From: Deltaproteobacteria bacterium
GTDB lineage: Bacteria; Acidobacteriota; Holophagae; Holophagales; Holophagaceae
Length of the DNA stretch: 32,103 nucleotides
Reading direction: 5' to 3'
Assembly (NCBI GenBank): GCA_020048105.1
Contig: JAIFMW010000056.1
Location: 1 to 32,103 of the forward strand
Shown: in pieces, positions 25,875 through 32,103 of the stretch
How positions within the stretch are numbered: position 1 is the first letter of the stretch
Layout of the letters: every line of letters begins with the position of its first letter
Notes under the pieces: generated by a model
What the model was told of the DNA's origin: nothing
Seen by the model: the letters and a program-made list of their open reading frames with translations, nothing else
The model's database searches: none
Position numbers and translations under genes: made by a program

Positions 25875-27425
25875 GTGTCCGATCTAACCTTCGCAGCCCT
25901 CGGCTGCGCCGAACCCTTTCTTGGAGCCCTCGATAAGCGCGGCTTCACCACCCCTACCCCGGTTCAGGCCGAATGCTTTAAGCCCGGCCTCGAAGGCCGC
26001 GACCTGCTCGTACAAAGCCGCACTGGCAGCGGCAAGACCCTAGCCTTTGGTCTGCCGATCATGCATCGCCTGACGCCGGACCGGCACGCTCAGGTGATCA
26101 TCTTGGCTCCCACCCGCGAGTTGGCTCAACAGGTAGCTGCGGAACTGGAAAGCGTCCGACCGCAACTTTCCACGGCCCTCCTCGTCGGAGGCCTGAGCTA
26201 CGTTCCGCAGCTCAAGGCCCTGCATTTTGGCGCTCAGGTCATCGTGGGCACGCCGGGTCGCGTGATGGATCACCTGGAACGCAAATCCCTGAACCTCTCC
26301 AAGGTATCCATGGTGGTTCTCGACGAATGCGACGAAATGCTCAACATGGGCTTCCTCGAAGACGTGGAGAAGATCCTGTCCCAGGCCACTGCGGAACGCC
26401 AGACCTATCTATTCAGCGCCACCCTGCCCGGCCCCATCGCCAACTTGGCCCAGCGCTTTCTAAAGAACCCCCATCGGGTCGAACTCAGCGGTTCTGGCGG
26501 TAGTACCCAGCACGCGGATATCGCCCACACGGCCTGCCTCACGGCGGATCATCTTCACACCAAGGCCCTGGTGAACTTCCTGCTCCACGACGAGCCCACC
26601 GGGGCCCTCATCTTCACCAAGCGGAAACAACAGGCCGAGGATGTGGCCGAAGTGCTGCGCGAAGCCGGGCTTTCCGCCGAGCACCTTCACGGCGATCTAG
26701 CCCAAGCTACCCGTAATCGCATTCTCACCAGCTTCAAAGAAGGCAAGCTGCGCTACCTGGTGGCCACCGATGTGGCCGCCCGTGGGCTGGATGTCGAAGC
26801 CCTGCCGCTCGTCATTCACATGGGCATTCCCACGCAGATGGAAAGCTATATTCACCGTTCGGGGCGCACCGGCCGTGCCGGCCTCAAGGGAACCTCCCTG
26901 GCCCTGGTAGACTTCAAGGAATCGCGCATCCTGCTTTCTTGGGGACGCCGCGGTGGCCTGAAATTGGATTGGCGCCCCGCGCCCACCCAGGAACAGATCT
27001 CAGACGTCCGCATCAAGCACCTCGCCACGGAACTCCAAGCCCTCGAAGCACCTCAACAAATGGAATTGGCGAAATCTCTCCTGGAGACCCGCCCCGCGGT
27101 GGATCTAGTGGCAGCACTACTGACTCTGGTCCAAAAAGATGGCCATGCCGGCTTCTTTATCCCAGAACCTCCCAAGGCTGCCTACAAAGCCGATAAGCCG
27201 GCTCGTCCGCGCTTCTCAGAAACCTTTACCCCTCGTCAGGAGCCGCGCTTCGACGCCACCGCCCCTCGGGATGAGCGGCCCCGCAAACCCTTCCAGGATC
27301 GCCCGGCGGGTGGTCCCCGAAGGCCCGACGACAAAGCCTTTGGCCCACGCAAGCCGTTCAACAAGACGGCCAAGCCTGCCTTTGAAAAGCGTGGCACCGA
27401 AGATTTCAAGAAGAAGGGCAAATAG
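25875..27425 (+). CDS. DEAD-box family RNA helicase with basic disordered C-terminal tail (DECD variant)
   Basis: SRTGSGKTLAFGLPI, PTRELAQQV, VVLDECDEMLNMGF, SATLPG, VATDVAARGLD, HRSGRTGRAG; GTG start after GGGAGA. The track ORF begins at 25809. Confidence 0.92.
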   Translation: MSDLTFAALGCAEPFLGALDKRGFTTPTPVQAECFKPGLEGRDLLVQSRTGSGKTLAFGLPIMHRLTPDRHAQVIILAPTRELAQQVAAELESVRPQLSTALLVGGLSYVPQLKALHFGAQVIVGTPGRVMDHLERKSLNLSKVSMVVLDECDEMLNMGFLEDVEKILSQATAERQTYLFSATLPGPIANLAQRFLKNPHRVELSGSGGSTQHADIAHTACLTADHLHTKALVNFLLHDEPTGALIFTKRKQQAEDVAEVLREAGLSAEHLHGDLAQATRNRILTSFKEGKLRYLVATDVAARGLDVEALPLVIHMGIPTQMESYIHRSGRTGRAGLKGTSLALVDFKESRILLSWGRRGGLKLDWRPAPTQEQISDVRIKHLATELQALEAPQQMELAKSLLETRPAVDLVAALLTLVQKDGHAGFFIPEPPKAAYKADKPARPRFSETFTPRQEPRFDATAPRDERPRKPFQDRPAGGPRRPDDKAFGPRKPFNKTAKPAFEKRGTEDFKKKGK

Positions 27426-27448
27426 CCCCACGACAACGATCTCCACCT

Positions 27449-27494
27449 AGCGATCGAAGGCGGGTTGATTCCATTTCAACCCGCCTTCGGCGCT
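27449..27494. terminator. Long stem-loop between convergent helicase and NTF2-like genes
   Basis: CGAAGGCGGGTTGA-TTCCATT-TCAACCCGCCTTCG (perfect 14 bp, 27455-27489) with outer AGCG/CGCT extension. Confidence 0.75.
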
Positions 27495-27532
27495 TAGCAG
27501 GAAGTCTTTGGCTTAGAAGTGGAACGAAGCCA

Positions 27533-27919
27533 TCACAGAGTTCGGGGCAATTGGGAGGTATGGTGATGAATGATGGGATTAGGCAAAGCCAGATCGATTA
27601 AAAAGGAAAATCTAGCCTCGAAATTGAGCAACTCACCATCGATGGAAAACCGCCAGCAGTAGATTCCGGACAGCGAAAACAACTGGGGCCTGATCGACTG
27701 AACAGCGAGCGTTTTTTGATGAAGCGCAATGCTCAGGTCTTCTCGCGAGGCCAGCGTCTCAAAATATTTTCGGATCTTGTCAGGCGTGTTCATTACATGA
27801 TTCGAAAAGGTCGGGATCAGGATTGCTTTTTCCCCGTAAAGGGCTAAAAGCTTTTCGAAATCGTCGTTGTTGACGCAGTCGATCCAAACGTTCAAGAAGT
27901 CTTCAGGTGTATCAATCAT
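27533..27919 (-). CDS. SnoaL/NTF2-like protein
   Basis: MIDTPEDFLNVWIDCVNNDDFEKLLALYGEKAILIPTFSNHVMNTPDKIRKYFETL; NTF2-like N-terminal pattern. Start may be at 27934. Confidence 0.72.
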   Translation of the reverse strand: MIDTPEDFLNVWIDCVNNDDFEKLLALYGEKAILIPTFSNHVMNTPDKIRKYFETLASREDLSIALHQKTLAVQSIRPQLFSLSGIYCWRFSIDGELLNFEARFSFLIDLALPNPIIHHHTSQLPRTL

Positions 27920-27965
27920 GGTCAACCTTTCCATGGCCTTGGGCGCCCAATGAGAAAGCAGCAAC

Positions 27966-30401
27966 CTACTGATTGGGCGCTTTCTCGTTAGGATCCGCGG
28001 TTGCAATTGGCGGTTGGCTAGACGGGGAGCCCCAGGCGCGCTCATCGGTGGCTTGGCTATTGGCTTTCTCTCGCGCCTCCCGCACCGCTTGGATCAGATC
28101 TGGGGTACTGGCCGATTTCGGCATGGTGCCTGGCTTAAAGGCCAGGCGGACCAGGTCCTTGGCCTCCGTGCCACTGGTAGCCAGCCCACCGGTCACACGA
28201 TCAATATCGGCCCACTCCATTCCCTCGGGAGCCTTGAAATCTTCGCGGGGAGTTGTGGGCAGAGCCACCCTCATGAAATCGATCCAGATGGGTAGCGCCA
28301 CGCGGCCCCCATCGGCCCCGGGTTTGTAAATGGTTTTCTTTTCGTCCAAACCAACCCAGGCCCCGCAAACAATGCGTGTCGAGAAGCCGATATACCAAGC
28401 GTCCGTATGATCATCGGTGGTGCCTGTTTTGCCTGCGGTGGGCCAATTGAGTTCGCCCGAGCGCGCACCCGTGCCTCGCTGGGCAACACCTTGCAAGCAT
28501 TGAATTAACTGAAAATTACTGTGAGGATCCACAACTTCCTCGCCGGGCTTGCCCTCGTAGGCCTCCAGCACCCGACCATTGCGATCAACGATTTTCTTGA
28601 TCAGGAAAAGCGATGGCGCCTGTTTCCCGCCATTTGCAAAGGTGCCATAACCACGCACCATATCTTTGAGTGTGAGGTCGGAAGAGCCCAACGCCATGCT
28701 TGGATAGGGCTGAATCTTGCCGCCCACGCCGCAGCTGCGGGCAAACTGAATAACATTCTCGATGCCTGCGTCTTCCAAAGTGCGCACTGCAGCCACATTG
28801 CGGGAATCACGAACGGCTTCCCAGATGGGAATGGGGCCCCAGAAATCCCTTTCGTAATTCTTGGGCTCGTAGAGATCCTTCCCAAACGTGAAGCGCGTGG
28901 GGATGTCCTGCACCATCGTTGCGGGCGTTTTCCCCTGAGTGAAGGCGCAGCCATACACGAAGGCCTTCATGGTGGAACCCACTTGCCGTTCCGCTTGGAA
29001 GGTGCGGTTGAACTTACTCACATTGAAGTCGTAGCCGCCCACCATGGCGCGGATCTCCCCCGTGGCAGGATCCGCCGCCAACAGGGCACCTTGCGCATCG
29101 GGCTCCTGATCCAGTTCGACCTCTAGGGGCGTGCCATCCTCACCAGCTTTCTTGATCAGAAACAGCGGGGAAGCGCCTCGGGGCAAGAGTTTTTGAATAT
29201 CCTTGCCAGCCCAGGCAAAGGCAGTACCGGGGACATCCAGCATGACCTTGGCGATGCGCACCTTCGCAGTGGCGCCTTGCCAGCCCAGAATGATGCCGCG
29301 CACGCTGTCGCCATCCTCGAAGAAGCGGCTCCACCCTGGAAGATTCGTTTTCTCGGGTTCATCCACAAATTTGAGATCAGCTTTGCGAAAGCCTCGTTTT
29401 CGATCCACAGCCTTCAGGCCCTTGCGCACCGCCGCATTGGCGGCAAGCTGCCAGGCACTATCGATGGTGGTGTGGATTTCAAGGCCGCCGTTCAGCACGG
29501 CCTCCCCACCGAATTTTTCGTAGGCATGCTTTCGGATCTCCTCCACGGCATAGGCAGCAATGACGTCCTCTTGCGAGTTTTCCCGAGCCAGGCGAATGGG
29601 ATGTGCCATCAGCGCTCGGGCATCCACTTCCTTCAGGTAGTCCTCCTCCACCATGCGTCGCAAAACAATATTGCGACGGTTTTTGGCCGCCGCCCGTGCC
29701 TTTGGGTCCGGCTTGTACGGATTGAACCCATTGGGATTCTGCACCAAGCCAGCCAGCAAGGCGCACTCCTCTACGTTGAGTTGGGGAGCACTCTTGCCAA
29801 AGTAGAACTGCGCAGCAGCTTCAATGCCAAAGCGCCCTCCCCCGAAGTACACCTCGTTAGCGTACTGCTCCAGGATTTGTTTCTTGGTGTAGGCCTTCTC
29901 CAATTTTCGAGCCAGGATGATCTCTTTGAGTTTTCGGTCGATGTTTCGCTGTCGCCTAGCGGTAACGTTGCGCACAAGTTGCATGGTCAACGTGGAGGCA
30001 CCTTCTCGGCGACGAAAGCCACTGGAGATGAAATGCATGCCCGCACGCACGAAGCCCCGGGGAGAAACGCCCCCATGGCTCCAGAAATCGGCATCCTCCG
30101 TTGCAACGAGGGCATTCACAAAGGCCTTGGGAATATCGTTGTAGGGAATAAGAACGCGATGTTCCGTGGAAAAGGTCCCAATCACATCGCCATTGCGATC
30201 CAGAACCTTGGAAATGGTCTTGGGTGATCGGTTGGCGAAGAGCACCAGATATTCGTCGGCTTCGCGACTCATCACCGACCAGGCGACTCCCAGCGCAATA
30301 AGCCCAAGGCTCAGGAACGTCATGCCACCCCAGAAGAGCCAACGCCAATATTTCCTCCGAGCGGAGGGCGATTTTGAGGAATGGGGTGTTTGGGCGCTCA
30401 T
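27966..30401 (-). CDS. Class A penicillin-binding protein 1A (transglycosylase/transpeptidase)
   Basis: VATEDADFWSHGGVSPRGFVRA, REGASTLTMQLVRN, QILEQYANEVYFGGGRFGIEAAAQFYFGK, GSTMKAFVYG (SxxK), SRNVAAV (SxN), KTGTT. Confidence 0.94.
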   Translation of the reverse strand: MSAQTPHSSKSPSARRKYWRWLFWGGMTFLSLGLIALGVAWSVMSREADEYLVLFANRSPKTISKVLDRNGDVIGTFSTEHRVLIPYNDIPKAFVNALVATEDADFWSHGGVSPRGFVRAGMHFISSGFRRREGASTLTMQLVRNVTARRQRNIDRKLKEIILARKLEKAYTKKQILEQYANEVYFGGGRFGIEAAAQFYFGKSAPQLNVEECALLAGLVQNPNGFNPYKPDPKARAAAKNRRNIVLRRMVEEDYLKEVDARALMAHPIRLARENSQEDVIAAYAVEEIRKHAYEKFGGEAVLNGGLEIHTTIDSAWQLAANAAVRKGLKAVDRKRGFRKADLKFVDEPEKTNLPGWSRFFEDGDSVRGIILGWQGATAKVRIAKVMLDVPGTAFAWAGKDIQKLLPRGASPLFLIKKAGEDGTPLEVELDQEPDAQGALLAADPATGEIRAMVGGYDFNVSKFNRTFQAERQVGSTMKAFVYGCAFTQGKTPATMVQDIPTRFTFGKDLYEPKNYERDFWGPIPIWEAVRDSRNVAAVRTLEDAGIENVIQFARSCGVGGKIQPYPSMALGSSDLTLKDMVRGYGTFANGGKQAPSLFLIKKIVDRNGRVLEAYEGKPGEEVVDPHSNFQLIQCLQGVAQRGTGARSGELNWPTAGKTGTTDDHTDAWYIGFSTRIVCGAWVGLDEKKTIYKPGADGGRVALPIWIDFMRVALPTTPREDFKAPEGMEWADIDRVTGGLATSGTEAKDLVRLAFKPGTMPKSASTPDLIQAVREAREKANSQATDERAWGSPSSQPPIATADPNEKAPNQ

Positions 30402-30408
30402 GACTCCA

Positions 30409-30418
30409 AGGTTAACCT
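30409..30418. promoter_or_regulatory. Perfect 10-bp palindrome between divergent PBP1A and NAD kinase starts
   Basis: AGGTTAACCT in the 24-bp gap between the two start codons. Confidence 0.25.
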
Positions 30419-30425
30419 AGGGACC

Positions 30426-31301
30426 ATGTCCCCCACCCTTGCCTTAGTCGCCAAGACCAAATCCGAATTGCTGGGTGCAACCCTAGCCCAGATCATGCCC
30501 TCCTTTTTGGAGCGGGGGTGGAAGGTTACGGGCTCCCCAGAGTTGTCCTCAAGTTGGGACAACGCTGGGCTTGCACCTGCCGCCTTTCAACAACACGCAG
30601 AAGAAGGCACCACCGAAACTCCCCAGCTTTGCCTTGTATTGGGTGGGGATGGAACCCTGCTAACCGCAGCCCGACGCTTCGGTGTCCGTGGCACGCCTAT
30701 CATGGGCATCAATCTGGGGTCTCTGGGTTTTCTAACGGCCAATCCCGTTGAAGAAGCTGAAGAAATCGTCCGCCTTTACTTCCAAGGAGGCTTGCACCCG
30801 GAATCGAGAAGCATGTTGCGGGCCGAATTGTTCCGAGGCGACCAGAGCCTGGTTGAACAATGCGTGCTGAACGATGCGGTGCTGAATAAGGGTGCCCTGG
30901 CGCGGATCATGGAATTCCGCCTGAAGGTCGACGGTTTCGATGCCGCCACCATCAAGGCCGATGGTCTGATCGTCGCCACTCCCACGGGCTCCACGGCCTA
31001 CTCCTTATCGGCCGGGGGTCCAATCCTCCATCCCGCCCTGGAGGCCTGGGTGATTTCTCCCATTTGCCCCCATAGCCTGACCCTGCGCCCCACCGTGGTG
31101 CCGAGTTCGCTAGCCGTGAGCATCACCGTGGGCGATACGGACGACGCGCATTTGACCCTGGATGGCCAACTCGAACATCCCCTCAAACCCGGGGATCGCG
31201 TGGAACTCCGGAAGGCCGACCAAGACATCGTACTGCTCCAGAACCCCGCCCTGCCCTTCTTCCGAGTGCTGCAGCAGAAGCTGCACTGGAGCACTCGCTG
31301 A
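30426..31301 (+). CDS. nadK: NAD kinase
   Basis: LVLGGDGTLLTAARRFGVRGTPIMGINLGSLGFLT, LNDAVLNKG, DGLIVATPTGSTAYSLSAGGPILHP. Confidence 0.94.
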   Translation: MSPTLALVAKTKSELLGATLAQIMPSFLERGWKVTGSPELSSSWDNAGLAPAAFQQHAEEGTTETPQLCLVLGGDGTLLTAARRFGVRGTPIMGINLGSLGFLTANPVEEAEEIVRLYFQGGLHPESRSMLRAELFRGDQSLVEQCVLNDAVLNKGALARIMEFRLKVDGFDAATIKADGLIVATPTGSTAYSLSAGGPILHPALEAWVISPICPHSLTLRPTVVPSSLAVSITVGDTDDAHLTLDGQLEHPLKPGDRVELRKADQDIVLLQNPALPFFRVLQQKLHWSTR

Positions 31302-31317
31302 CAAAGTAAGGCCACCT

Positions 31318-31533
31318 ATGCCCGATAATCCGCAAGCCCGTCAAACCATCGATAAACTTTCCAGCGGTGTTATCGAAGCTGCTGGTGAACTGGCCGCGAA
31401 TGCGATTGATCTATTACCCGATGGCGCAATTGAAACTGCGCTGGAATTTGGCGGCAATGTCTTAGAAGGGGCGGCCGAAGATGGCAAAAGCGTTCTCGAA
31501 AGCGCAGGCGAAATCCTGGGCGATGCCCTCTGA
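31318..31533 (+). CDS. Small (71 aa) acidic Ala/Gly/Glu-rich protein with imperfect internal repeats
   Basis: MPDNPQARQTIDKLSSGVIEAAGELAANAIDLLPDGAIETALEFGGNVLEGAAEDGKSVLESAGEILGDAL; 16 nt after nadK, with AAGG upstream. Confidence 0.65.
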   Translation: MPDNPQARQTIDKLSSGVIEAAGELAANAIDLLPDGAIETALEFGGNVLEGAAEDGKSVLESAGEILGDAL

Positions 31534-31571
31534 TGAGGTGTTCCCCAAGTCCTCGTAAGAACCTCTTTTTC

Positions 31572-31605
31572 CCCCAACGATCAGCACCGCGCCGTATCGT
31601 TGGGG
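31572..31605 (+). terminator. Stem-loop terminator downstream of the small ORF
   Basis: CCCCAACGAT-N14-ATCGTTGGGG, perfect 10-bp stem followed by TTTGT. Confidence 0.65.
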
Positions 31606-31879
31606 TTTGTAACAGCGGCGCTGCAAGTGGATAGGTAATTCCAAGGCTCCATTTGCCGGAATTGGATAGCTGGTTAACCCAAACCATCCGCGGCGAGAGC
31701 AGGGTCTTCCCCGAGTTCATCGGCGCCCCTGCACCATCCAGGGCAGAAGGCGCAAACGCCGGTTTAAATCGACACAACCTTTGGCGCGAAGAAAGGCCTG
31801 TGGGGATTGGCGATTCTGTGACGAGGCTTAAGGGGAACCGGGCACGAGTGTAGGATGAAGGTCTTTCCAAGGAGCGGAC

Positions 31880-32103
31880 ATGCGTATTCTCACCCCTGTC
31901 CTGGGCTTCGTCCTGCTGGCACCGTGCGGCGCAGTGGACCCCCTCACCGCGGAGCTCTCCAAGTCCGAGTTCCAGATCATTCCCATGGCCACGCCGAGCA
32001 AGATCCCCATCTTGCTCACCGTGCGGGGCGGCCGCCCCCCCTACCAGGTGAACGCCTCCAGTGACGCGATCACCCTTCAGCCCCATGGCGGAATGAACCC
32101 AAC
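31880..32103 (+). CDS. Putative secreted protein (partial, runs off the right edge)
   Basis: Open frame MRILTPVLGFVLLAPCGAVDPLTAELSKSEFQIIPMATPSKIPILLTVRGGRPPYQVNASSDAITLQPHGGMNP with signal-peptide-like N-terminus; SD-like AAGGAG upstream; no stop in window. Confidence 0.6.
   Translation, partial: MRILTPVLGFVLLAPCGAVDPLTAELSKSEFQIIPMATPSKIPILLTVRGGRPPYQVNASSDAITLQPHGGMNP

Noticed and set aside
29193-30227. 344-aa + strand ORF
   Set aside because: Entirely antisense to PBP1A, whose motifs are unambiguous; no recognisable domain, so a shadow ORF.
31653-31853. 66-aa + strand ORF
   Set aside because: No recognisable family, no convincing SD and atypical composition; better treated as intergenic.
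31370-32086. 238-aa minus-strand ORF at the right end
   Set aside because: Covers the antisense of the small ORF, terminator hairpin and the secreted-protein start; composition not protein-like and no family recognised.

Overview
The window is a gene-dense bacterial chromosomal segment, moderately GC-rich. Gene content would fit an Acidobacteriota/Holophaga-like organism, but I cannot confirm that. Most genes are housekeeping or metabolic: glgA (partial)/glgC, a PAS-GAF-GGDEF protein, a PEGA-type Ser/Thr kinase, a cellulose-synthase-like GT2, a stand-alone FlhB C-terminal-like protein, a PHP phosphoesterase, a CheY-like protein, truA, split L-serine dehydratase, a four-subunit 2-oxoacid:ferredoxin oxidoreductase with a GNAT gene, a trimeric [FeFe]-hydrogenase, dusB-like, a CHMI-like protein, a YdjM-like protein, rho, an alpha/beta hydrolase, sixA, a DEAD(DECD)-box helicase, an NTF2-like protein, PBP1A, NAD kinase and a small acidic repeat protein. 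The strongest candidate for an under-described system is response regulator-HydC-HydB-HydA-(hairpin)-GAF histidine kinase. There the regulator is translationally coupled to the hydrogenase, HydB is a minimal NuoF-like subunit, and HydA has TSCSPGW in place of TSCCPxW. No tRNA, rRNA, CRISPR array or IS element was recognised.
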